Assembly (NCBI GenBank): GCA_016290765.1
Contig: JAEEVE010000004.1
Span: forward strand, 1 to 39,192
Source: Muribaculaceae bacterium
GTDB taxonomy: Bacteria > Bacteroidota > Bacteroidia > Bacteroidales > Muribaculaceae
Direction: 5' to 3'
Length of the DNA: 39,192 bases
Part shown: piece after piece, positions 16,382 to 23,709 of the stretch
Layout: every line of letters begins with the position of its first letter
Position numbering within the stretch: position 1 is the stretch's first letter
The notes under the pieces: model-generated
What the model saw: the letters and a program-made list of their open reading frames with translations, nothing else
What the model was told of the DNA's origin: nothing
The model's database searches: none
Translations under genes and position numbers: made by a program

Positions 16382-17872
16382 ATGAAGCGGTTTGTTGTTA
16401 TATCGCTGCTCCTGGCTGTGGCTTCGTTCACGGCCAGGAGTTTGACTTGGGGAGATGTCAATCGAGATGGCGCGCTAGACATCAGCGACGTCAATGTCAT
16501 CATCAATGTGATGCTGGGCAAGAGTGGCAACATCAATGCCGATCTTACCCGCGATGGCAGGGTAGATGTGAGTGATGTAAATGCAGTAATCAATCTCTTG
16601 CTGGGCAAGCTGCCCACTCACAACGAGAAACCGCGATATATGTGGATTGACGCCAGTGCCAACTTCCCCGTCTTTGCCGACAGCCAGGAGAACATCCGCC
16701 GTGACCTGACTTTGGCTGGCAGGGCGGGCATTACCGATGTCGTGGTCGATGTGCGACCCACCGAGGGCGATGTGCTGTTCGATTGCAGCGTGATGGACAA
16801 GGTGACCAAACTGCCTTATTGGGATGGCCCTTATTACCGCATGTATAACCGCCAAGCCACGTGGGACTACCTGCAGGCATTCATCGACATCGGTCACGAC
16901 CTGGGGCTGCGTGTCCATGCAGGCATCAACACAATGGTGGGGGGATATGAGTATTACTATGGCATGGGTCGCCAGGGCATTGTGTTCCGCGACGAGAGCA
17001 AGCGCGACTGGGTCACCGTACTCAACACTAGCGACGGACTGGTCAATGCGATGGACTCGGAAGACCATCATGCCAAGTTCTTCAATCCAGCCAACCCCGA
17101 GGTGCAGCAATACTTGCTCACCATGCTAGCCGACCTAGCGCAGTATCCGTTGGACGGCATCGTGTTGGACCGTTGCCGCTATGACGAGTTCCTGAGCGAT
17201 TTCAGCGACGAGTCGCGCCAGCAGTTTGAGCAGTATCTAGGGCACTCGATCAGCAACTGGCCTGCCAGCGTCATGACACCTGGCATGGCTGTGTCGCCCA
17301 TCCCCTATTTCGCGCCCACTTATTTCAAGCAATGGATGGCATTCCGTGCCAAGGTGATTCATGACTTTGTCATCAAGGCACGCGACGTGGTTCATCAGCA
17401 AAACCCCAAGATTCAGTTTGCACTCTATGTGGGCGCATGGTACTCGACCTACTACGATGTGGGCGTGAACTGGGCGAGCAACAAGTATAACACTGCCAGT
17501 TATTATCCACGCTGGGCCAACAGCGACTATAAGAACTATGGCCTGGCGCAGGAGTTGGACTTCTTGCTGTTGGGTGCCTATGCCAGCACTGAGAGCATCT
17601 ATGGCACTGGCGAGTGGACTTGTGAGGGCTTCTGTCGACAAGCGCAGAATTTGCTGTGTGGCGATGTGGCGTTTGCGGGCGGTCCCGATGTGGGCAACCC
17701 CACGGGATGGCCCGATGGCGGGCAAGCAGCAGCAGTGACACAGACCATTGACGCTTGTATCAACCATGCCGACGGTTACTTTATCTTCGACATGGTTCAT
17801 GTGCGGCAGTTCAACTACTGGGACGCCATCAGGCAAGGCGTGGACAATTATCTAGACTCATTAGGCATTTGA
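16382..17872 (+). CDS. Dockerin-tagged GHL10-type glycosidase-like protein
   Basis: Signal peptide without lipobox (MKRFVVISLLLAVASFTARS), then two dockerin type I-like repeats at residues ~22-77 (GDVNRDGALDISDVNVIINV; DGRVDVSDVNAVINLLLGK). A GHL10 barrel follows from ~83 that is very similar to the preceding gene (KPRYMWIDASANFPVFAD; DGIVLDRCRYDEFLSDFSD; IQFALYVGAWYSTYYD; YFIFDMVHVRQFNYWDAI). The two genes arose by duplication plus an anchor swap. One of the calcium loops is irregular (DLTRDGRVDVSD rather than DVNGDG). It ends one base before the phosphoesterase ATG, so the genes are translationally close. Probably exported and active on the same glycan class as its neighbour. Confidence 0.84.
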   Translation: MKRFVVISLLLAVASFTARSLTWGDVNRDGALDISDVNVIINVMLGKSGNINADLTRDGRVDVSDVNAVINLLLGKLPTHNEKPRYMWIDASANFPVFADSQENIRRDLTLAGRAGITDVVVDVRPTEGDVLFDCSVMDKVTKLPYWDGPYYRMYNRQATWDYLQAFIDIGHDLGLRVHAGINTMVGGYEYYYGMGRQGIVFRDESKRDWVTVLNTSDGLVNAMDSEDHHAKFFNPANPEVQQYLLTMLADLAQYPLDGIVLDRCRYDEFLSDFSDESRQQFEQYLGHSISNWPASVMTPGMAVSPIPYFAPTYFKQWMAFRAKVIHDFVIKARDVVHQQNPKIQFALYVGAWYSTYYDVGVNWASNKYNTASYYPRWANSDYKNYGLAQELDFLLLGAYASTESIYGTGEWTCEGFCRQAQNLLCGDVAFAGGPDVGNPTGWPDGGQAAAVTQTIDACINHADGYFIFDMVHVRQFNYWDAIRQGVDNYLDSLGI

Positions 17873-17873
17873 T

Positions 17874-19331
17874 ATGAATCGTATCATCACAACATTATTG
17901 CTTTCATTCTGCATTGTGCATTCTGCATGGTGCATTGAAAAAGGGCTTGCCACACGCACGGTGACGGGTCAGGTGACGTGCGGACACCAGCCATTGTCGG
18001 GCGTGGCTGTGACCGATGGCTACAACATCGTGCACACCGACCAGCAAGGCCGCTATACACTCATCAGCCCAGTTCAGGCAAGGTTTGTTTATATTTCCAC
18101 ACCAGCTGGTTTTAAGCCACCCCTCGACCAGTCGACGATTCCCACATTTTATCAGCGGCTGGCCGATGATAAAATGACTTATGACTTCGGGTTGACACGC
18201 AACCCGCGTGATGACCACCATCACACACTCATCGTCCAGGCCGACGCGCAGGTGACCTCGGTGGGCGACCTGGATCAGTATGAGGCGATGCTCGATGACA
18301 TCCAGGCAACCGTGGCTGGGTTGGGCAACCGTGATGTATTGGGGCTGGATTGTGGTGACATCGTGGGCGACAGCCCTTGGCTGTTTCCCGAGTATATCAA
18401 ACGCGTTGCCAGGCTCAATCTGCCCGTATATCGCGTCATTGGCAATCACGACATGGACTATAACGGCCGTTCGCACGAGACGTCGCATCACACCTACGAG
18501 GACTACTTTGGCCCCGACCACTACAGTTTCAATCGAGGGCTGGTGCACTATGTGGTCATCAACGACAACTTCTACATTGGGCGAGAATACTTCTATATGG
18601 GCTATTGCGACGAGACCACCTTCAGATGGCTGGAGCAGGACTTGCGAGATGTGAAGCCAGGCAATTTGGTGGTAGTGGCGATGCACATACCTACACGGCT
18701 CACGCCACAGCAACAGCCATTTGCCTACCAGTATGGCCCTATTGCCGACCAAATGGTGAATGCAGCTGCATTTCATGAATTGCTCAAGCCCTATCGGGCG
18801 CATATTATCTCGGGGCACATGCACTATAACCTGAACATCGAACATGGCGACAGCCTATATGAGCACAACACTGCGGCAGCGTGTGGCACATGGTGGCGAT
18901 TGCCCGAGTGCCTTGACGGCGCGCCACGAGGATATGCCGTTTATGATTTCGATGGTGACCAGGTCACCTGGTACTACAAGGGTGCGGGATGCGACCGTGA
19001 CTATCAGCTCACGGCCTATCTGCCTGGTGAGGATGACGACCACCCCGACGATGTAGTGGCTAATGTGTGGAATTATGACAGCAAGTGGCGTATCGAGTTG
19101 CTTGAAAATGGCAAGGTGACGGCACAGATGCAGCAATTCACAGGGTATGACCCAAAGTCGCGCATCGACTGTGCCGACCGCAAGAAGGTGGTTTATGAGT
19201 GGATTTCACCCATGCCGACCACTCATCTGTTTCGTGCGTGTCCCAAGGATCGCAATGCCCGCCTGCAGGTGCGTACCACCGACCGTTTTGGGCGCGTCTA
19301 TATGACCGACGCTAAACACCTGGAGAGATGA
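17874..19331 (+). CDS. Calcineurin-like metallophosphoesterase with N- and C-terminal beta domains
   Basis: Signal peptide whose hydrophobic core is encoded by GCATTGTGCATT-like repeats (FCIVHSAWCIEKG). Residues ~24-95 form a MetallophosN-like sandwich (TVTGQVTCGHQPLSGVAVTDG). The catalytic domain has the metal ligands in order: ADAQ (first metal motif), CGDIVGD (~161), IGNHDMDY (~190), VAMHIPTR and SGHMHYN (~314). Residues ~330-485 form a MetallophosC-like domain. It hydrolyses a phosphomonoester or phosphodiester, and its place beside the NAGPA and GHL10 genes suggests removal of phosphate from glycan fragments; the substrate is inference. It overlaps the next gene by 4 bp (ATGA), indicating translational coupling. 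Confidence 0.88.
   Translation: MNRIITTLLLSFCIVHSAWCIEKGLATRTVTGQVTCGHQPLSGVAVTDGYNIVHTDQQGRYTLISPVQARFVYISTPAGFKPPLDQSTIPTFYQRLADDKMTYDFGLTRNPRDDHHHTLIVQADAQVTSVGDLDQYEAMLDDIQATVAGLGNRDVLGLDCGDIVGDSPWLFPEYIKRVARLNLPVYRVIGNHDMDYNGRSHETSHHTYEDYFGPDHYSFNRGLVHYVVINDNFYIGREYFYMGYCDETTFRWLEQDLRDVKPGNLVVVAMHIPTRLTPQQQPFAYQYGPIADQMVNAAAFHELLKPYRAHIISGHMHYNLNIEHGDSLYEHNTAAACGTWWRLPECLDGAPRGYAVYDFDGDQVTWYYKGAGCDRDYQLTAYLPGEDDDHPDDVVANVWNYDSKWRIELLENGKVTAQMQQFTGYDPKSRIDCADRKKVVYEWISPMPTTHLFRACPKDRNARLQVRTTDRFGRVYMTDAKHLER
17905..17937 (+). repeat. GTGCATT-family repeat inside the phosphoesterase signal peptide
   Basis: The stretch consists of degenerate CATT(C/G)TGCATT(G/C)TGCAT units and encodes the signal peptide core and end, FCIVHSAWCI. 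The same family occurs at 20780-20808 and, in pure tandem form, at 33841-33868. Confidence 0.7.
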
Positions 19332-20734
19332 AACCATTGACCGAACGATCATTAGCCTTGGATGCCCTGAGAGGCTATGCCATCATCACCATGGTCCTGA
19401 GCGCGACTGTGGTAGGAGGCATCCTGCCCGGATGGATGTATCATTGTCAGGAACCACCACCCGCTCATGCCTACGATGCCACTATTGCCGGCGTGACCTG
19501 GGTTGACCTGGTGTTCCCTGCGTTCCTCTTCGCCATGGGGGCAGCATTGCCGTTCTCGCTGGGAAAGAAGCGTCAACGGGGTGCATCCATGCTCTCGCTA
19601 GTGGCGCAGGTTGTGTGGAGAGCAATCTTGCTTACTTATTTTGCCATCTTGGTGCAGCACTTCTATCCCTATGTCACCAGTGGTGGCCAGCAGTCGCCGC
19701 GACATTGGCTCATGGCACTGGCATGTTTTGCGGGGATGTTTGCCATGTTCACACGGCTGCCCAAGCGGTGGCCAGCATGGCTGCGGCACACCATCCAGCC
19801 AGCTGCGCTTTTGCTAGGACTGGTGGCGATGCTCTCGATGCATTATCCCGATGGCACTGGATTTGACCCACATCGCAGCAACATCATCCTCCTCATCATG
19901 GCCAATGTAGCCTTGTGGGGCTCATTACTCTATTTGTTTACCATGGGCCGCGAGCACCTACGATGGCTTCTCCTGCTCATGTTGGCGGCGTTGTTCTTGT
20001 CGTCGACTGTATCGGGCAGTTGGGTCCAGGCGGTACTCAAGTGGACACCTCTCGACTGGTTTTACCAGCCTTGGATGCTCAAGTATCTGCTGATTGTGAT
20101 ACCCGCGGCAAAGGCGGGTGAACTGATGTGCAGCATCCCACCAGCGCAGCGCTCAACCAGCAGGACAAATGTTTTTTCAACGATAGCAATCTTACTGGTG
20201 TGTCTGGCGTTGGTGTTAACCAATCTGACGCTACTCTACATGCGACAAGTGGTGCTCAATATGGCCGTTAGTGCTGCATTGTTGATGGTGGGATGGCTTG
20301 TGCTGCGGCGCGGACAAGGTTATGTGGTGTTGTGGAGACACTTATTTGGTTTGGCTGCTGCAATGTTGGTACTGGGACTGATTCTCGAGCCCTTTGAAGG
20401 AGGTATAAAGAAAGACCCGCCCTCGTTCAGTTACCTGCTGGTGATGGGAGCCCTGTCGTGTTTGCTGCTCATCGCCTTTAGTGTCATCTGTGATGCGTGG
20501 CGGTGTCACAGGGCGACGAAATTCTTGTACAGAGCAGGACAGAACCCGATGGTGGCTTATGTGGCGGGCGACCTCTGTGTGATTCCATTGTTGCAGTTGA
20601 CCCATATTTGGCCATTTTTTACTATTTTTGCAACCTCGTCCTGGTTGGGATTCCTGCAAGGCGTGATTCTCACCTCACTTGCTGTGTTGGTGACAATGTT
20701 GTTCACTCGCCTGGGATGCCTGTGGCGCACTTAA
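19328..20734 (+). CDS. DUF5009 family integral membrane protein (HGSNAT/NagX-like acyltransferase)
   Basis: A 468-aa protein with about 12 hydrophobic segments. It starts with the family signature SLALDALRGYAIITMVLSA, followed by AGVTWVDLVFPAFLFAMGAALPF. These are seen in the DUF5009/COG4299 group related to heparan-alpha-glucosaminide N-acetyltransferase, where R-G near the first helix is conserved. It is an inner-membrane protein by prediction. Related proteins move acetyl groups across the membrane onto glucosamine or are called NagX, though bacterial substrates are poorly known. The 4-bp overlap with the phosphoesterase gene and the GH20 gene 13 bp downstream suggest a role in handling amino-sugar residues in the periplasm. 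Confidence 0.82.
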   Translation: MKPLTERSLALDALRGYAIITMVLSATVVGGILPGWMYHCQEPPPAHAYDATIAGVTWVDLVFPAFLFAMGAALPFSLGKKRQRGASMLSLVAQVVWRAILLTYFAILVQHFYPYVTSGGQQSPRHWLMALACFAGMFAMFTRLPKRWPAWLRHTIQPAALLLGLVAMLSMHYPDGTGFDPHRSNIILLIMANVALWGSLLYLFTMGREHLRWLLLLMLAALFLSSTVSGSWVQAVLKWTPLDWFYQPWMLKYLLIVIPAAKAGELMCSIPPAQRSTSRTNVFSTIAILLVCLALVLTNLTLLYMRQVVLNMAVSAALLMVGWLVLRRGQGYVVLWRHLFGLAAAMLVLGLILEPFEGGIKKDPPSFSYLLVMGALSCLLLIAFSVICDAWRCHRATKFLYRAGQNPMVAYVAGDLCVIPLLQLTHIWPFFTIFATSSWLGFLQGVILTSLAVLVTMLFTRLGCLWRT

Positions 20735-20747
20735 AATAATTGGAACA

Positions 20748-23078
20748 ATGAAACGTAACATTACAGCCTTATTGCTTTTATTGTGCATTGTGTATGATGC
20801 ATTGTGCGTTGGGGTAGTGGCCGACTTTGAGGTGATACCCATGCCGCAGCAAGTAACCCGCATCCAGTGTGCTACACCCTTTGTCCTCGACGGCACAGTG
20901 GCCGTGGTGGCACCCGACGACCCTGTGATGCATCGCAATGCACAGTTCCTGTGCGACTATGTCAAGCAAAGCACGGGCATAGAGCTTTTAGGAATCAGGG
21001 GTCAGGGCGCTAGTGCGCCATCAGGAACAATCGTGCTGCTCTCCGACCTGAAGGACGACAACCCTGAGGCATACCGACTAAGCGTGACAGGCAATGAGGT
21101 GACCATTCGTGGCGCCTCACCAGCTGCTGTATTTCATGGCATCATGACGTTGCGCAAGGCGTTACCTGTAGGGCATTTCGACCAGGTGCAGTTGCCACAA
21201 GTCGAGGTCAGCGACGCACCGCGCTTTCCCTATCGTGCCGCCCATCTGGATGTGTGCCGACACTTCTGGACCATGGACGAGGTGAAGACTTTCATCGACA
21301 TGCTGGCCCTGCACAACATCAACAACTTCCATTGGCACCTGACCGATGACCAGGGCTGGCGCATTGAAATCAAGAAATATCCCCGACTCACCCAGGTGGG
21401 CGCCTGGCGTGACTCTACGGTCATCGGGCGCAACCCTGGCAAGTGGCAACACGAGCGCCACGGGGGATACTACACCCAGGATGAGGCACGTGAGATAGTG
21501 CGCTATGCTGCCGAGCGACACATCAATGTGGTGCCCGAAATAGAGATGCCGGGGCACACACAGGCCATTCTGGCCAGTTATCCCGAACTGGGCTGCACAG
21601 GGCAAGACTTCGGGGTGTGGACCTGCTGGGGCGTGACGCCCGAGGTGATTTGCCCAGGCAATGATGCTACGATGCAGCTCATCGAGGATGTGCTCAACGA
21701 GGTGATGGACATCTTTCCGTCACCAGTCATCTGCATTGGCGGCGACGAGTGCCCCAAGGATCGCTGGCGCGAGTGCCCCAAGTGTCAAGAACGAATACGC
21801 ACCGAGTGCATCAAGCCGAGGGGAAAATATACCGCCGAGGATCAGCTGCAGGGCTATGTCACGAGATTTGCCTGCAAGGTGGTGACCGACCGCGGACGTT
21901 CGCCTGAGGGTTGGGACGAAATCCTAGAGTGCGATGTGCCCGAGCAGGCTATTGTGATGTCGTGGCGCGGCGAGGCGGGAGCCATCGAGGGCGCGCGTCG
22001 AGGCAACCGCGTTGTCCAGGCGCCCAATACGCACATGTACTTTGACTTTTATCAGTCGCGTGACATGGCGGCCGAGCCCTTTGCTATCGGGGGATATATC
22101 CCTGTCGAGAAGGTCTATAGCTTTGACCCTGTGCCACAAGAACTCACGCCCGAGCAGGGAAAACTCATCATGGGGTGCCAGGCCAACCTGTGGACCGAGT
22201 ACATCACGACCTTTAGCTACGTGCAGTACATGGTACTGCCGCGCATGGCGGCGTTGGCCGAGGTGCAGTGGACACCGGTCGATCGCAAGGACTATCAGTC
22301 TTTCTTGCGTCGCATACCGCATCTGATGGAGTTATACAACCTGCTGGGATGGAACTATGCCCGTCACCTGTGTGGCGTGACCACGACCTATACGCCTGTA
22401 CCACAGCGCAAGGCACTCAAGATTGAGATGTCGTCGCTCCAGGGCAACGACATCCGCTACACACTTGACGGCAGTGAGCCCACCCAAGCTTCGAGCCAAT
22501 ATACACAGCCATTCTATATTACCGACAATGCGGTGTTGCGCTCGCGTACCATGGGCCCGCTGGGTTATCCTGAGCGCATCAACAATGACACTATCCGCGT
22601 GAACAAAGCAACGTTTTGTGACATCAAGCTCAACACGCAACCCAATGAGAATTACACCTTTGCTGGAGCACCAACACTGGTCGACGGGCTACATGGAGCC
22701 AACAGCTATCGCACAGGGCTGTGGCTGGGGTTCTGTGGGAATGACTTGGACGCAACGATCGACCTGGCCCGGAAGCAAAAGATCAGCGAGGTGGCGTTTA
22801 ATGCCGATGTGTTTCAATGCGACGGTGTGGTCGACGCTCGGGGCATCGAGGTCTATGTCTCGACCGATGGCGAGCGTTTCAAGCAAGTCATCGCGCAAGA
22901 CTATTCTGAGATCGTGCAGAGCGAGGAATTTGTCATCAAGCGCCACACGGCTCACTTCAAGCCCGTCAAGGCCCGTTATGTGCGCGTGGTCATCAAGAGC
23001 GAGAAATGCTTGCCCTCATGGCATGCTTTCGCAGCCAGTAACGGCTTCCTCTTCGTCGACGAAATCGAAGTGTATTAG
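20748..23078 (+). CDS. GH20 beta-N-acetylhexosaminidase with CHB_HEX_C and discoidin-like C-terminal domains
   Basis: Signal peptide (ALLLLLCIVYDALC) partly encoded by the GTGCATT-type repeat. GH20b domain at ~28-150 (EVIPMPQQV; YRLSVTGNEVTIRGASPAAVFHGIMTL). Catalytic barrel at ~155-510 with RAAHLDVCRHFW, NFHWHLTDDQGWRIEIKKYP, PEIEMPGHTQA, the catalytic pair Asp333-Glu334 in GGDECPKDRW, and NLWTEY. Then a chitobiase C-terminal-like domain (IRYTLDGSEPT, ~555-565) and a discoidin-like module (LVDGLHGANSYRTGLWLGF; VYVSTDGERFKQV). It removes terminal beta-GlcNAc or beta-GalNAc with substrate-assisted catalysis, in the periplasm or at the surface. All catalytic residues seem intact. It is the last recognisable gene of the glycan locus. 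Confidence 0.95.
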   Translation: MKRNITALLLLLCIVYDALCVGVVADFEVIPMPQQVTRIQCATPFVLDGTVAVVAPDDPVMHRNAQFLCDYVKQSTGIELLGIRGQGASAPSGTIVLLSDLKDDNPEAYRLSVTGNEVTIRGASPAAVFHGIMTLRKALPVGHFDQVQLPQVEVSDAPRFPYRAAHLDVCRHFWTMDEVKTFIDMLALHNINNFHWHLTDDQGWRIEIKKYPRLTQVGAWRDSTVIGRNPGKWQHERHGGYYTQDEAREIVRYAAERHINVVPEIEMPGHTQAILASYPELGCTGQDFGVWTCWGVTPEVICPGNDATMQLIEDVLNEVMDIFPSPVICIGGDECPKDRWRECPKCQERIRTECIKPRGKYTAEDQLQGYVTRFACKVVTDRGRSPEGWDEILECDVPEQAIVMSWRGEAGAIEGARRGNRVVQAPNTHMYFDFYQSRDMAAEPFAIGGYIPVEKVYSFDPVPQELTPEQGKLIMGCQANLWTEYITTFSYVQYMVLPRMAALAEVQWTPVDRKDYQSFLRRIPHLMELYNLLGWNYARHLCGVTTTYTPVPQRKALKIEMSSLQGNDIRYTLDGSEPTQASSQYTQPFYITDNAVLRSRTMGPLGYPERINNDTIRVNKATFCDIKLNTQPNENYTFAGAPTLVDGLHGANSYRTGLWLGFCGNDLDATIDLARKQKISEVAFNADVFQCDGVVDARGIEVYVSTDGERFKQVIAQDYSEIVQSEEFVIKRHTAHFKPVKARYVRVVIKSEKCLPSWHAFAASNGFLFVDEIEVY
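20780..20808 (+). repeat. GTGCATT-family repeat inside the GH20 signal peptide
   Basis: ATTGTGCATTGTGTATGATG followed by CATTGTGCG encodes CIVYDALC in the h-region and cleavage region of the GH20 export signal. It belongs to the same repeat family as 17905-17937 and 33841-33868. Confidence 0.65.
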
Positions 23079-23139
23079 AATAACAATCTAGACAATCTAG
23101 TCTATCTAGAAAATCTAGTCTATCTAGTTATAATCATTT
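23079..23139 (+). repeat. AATCTAGTCTATCTAG repeats between GH20 and maf
   Basis: Two 16-bp copies (23094-23109 and 23112-23127, 18-bp spacing) plus the partial copy AATCTAGAC fill the gap before the maf ATG. CTAG-rich units make it partly palindromic. No promoter of the TAnnTTTG type is visible. Confidence 0.7.
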
Positions 23140-23709
23140 ATGCTCGAACAATATGACGTGGTGCTGGCGAGCAAGTCGCCGCGCCGACAGCAGCTGCTCA
23201 GGGACCTGGGCATTGAATTTAGAGTCGAACTGATTGAAGGAATTCAGGAAAGTTATCCCGATACAATGCCTGCCGACGAGGTCGCGCAGTTCCTGGCTGT
23301 GCAGAAGGCAAAGCCCTATATATTGAAAAACAATGAGTTGCTCATCACGGCCGACACGATTGTCGTGCTTGACGGCAAAGTGCTGGGCAAGCCTGCCGAT
23401 GCCGCCGAGGCACATCGCATGCTACGCGCACTCAGCGGAAAGGGGCATCATGTGATTACGGGAGTGTGTGTCACCACGCCAACCAGCCAACAATCGTTTG
23501 CCGATGTCACCGAGGTAGAGTTTGCCGAACTAACCGATGAGGAAATCGACTATTACATTGAGCATTACCGCCCCATGGACAAGGCGGGTGCCTATGGTAT
23601 TCAGGAATGGATTGGCTATATGGGCGTGAAACGCATCAACGGATGCTTCTACAACGTCATGGGCCTACCTGTACCACGCCTCTACGCCCTGCTCAAGTCG
23701 TTGTCTTAG
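23140..23709 (+). CDS. maf: Maf family nucleoside triphosphate pyrophosphatase (YhdE-like)
   Basis: A 189-aa protein of normal Maf length with the P-loop-like ASKSPRRQQLL (residues 10-20), ADTIVVLDGKVLGKP (~71-85) and DKAGAYGIQ (147-155). These mark the dTTP/UTP-hydrolysing YhdE branch of house-cleaning pyrophosphatases. It is cytoplasmic and hydrolyses non-canonical or excess NTPs to NMP and PPi. It is a housekeeping gene that closes the + strand run. Its stop codon overlaps the stop of the convergent DUF4421 gene by 4 bp, so there is no room for a terminator between them. Confidence 0.95.
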   Translation: MLEQYDVVLASKSPRRQQLLRDLGIEFRVELIEGIQESYPDTMPADEVAQFLAVQKAKPYILKNNELLITADTIVVLDGKVLGKPADAAEAHRMLRALSGKGHHVITGVCVTTPTSQQSFADVTEVEFAELTDEEIDYYIEHYRPMDKAGAYGIQEWIGYMGVKRINGCFYNVMGLPVPRLYALLKSLS

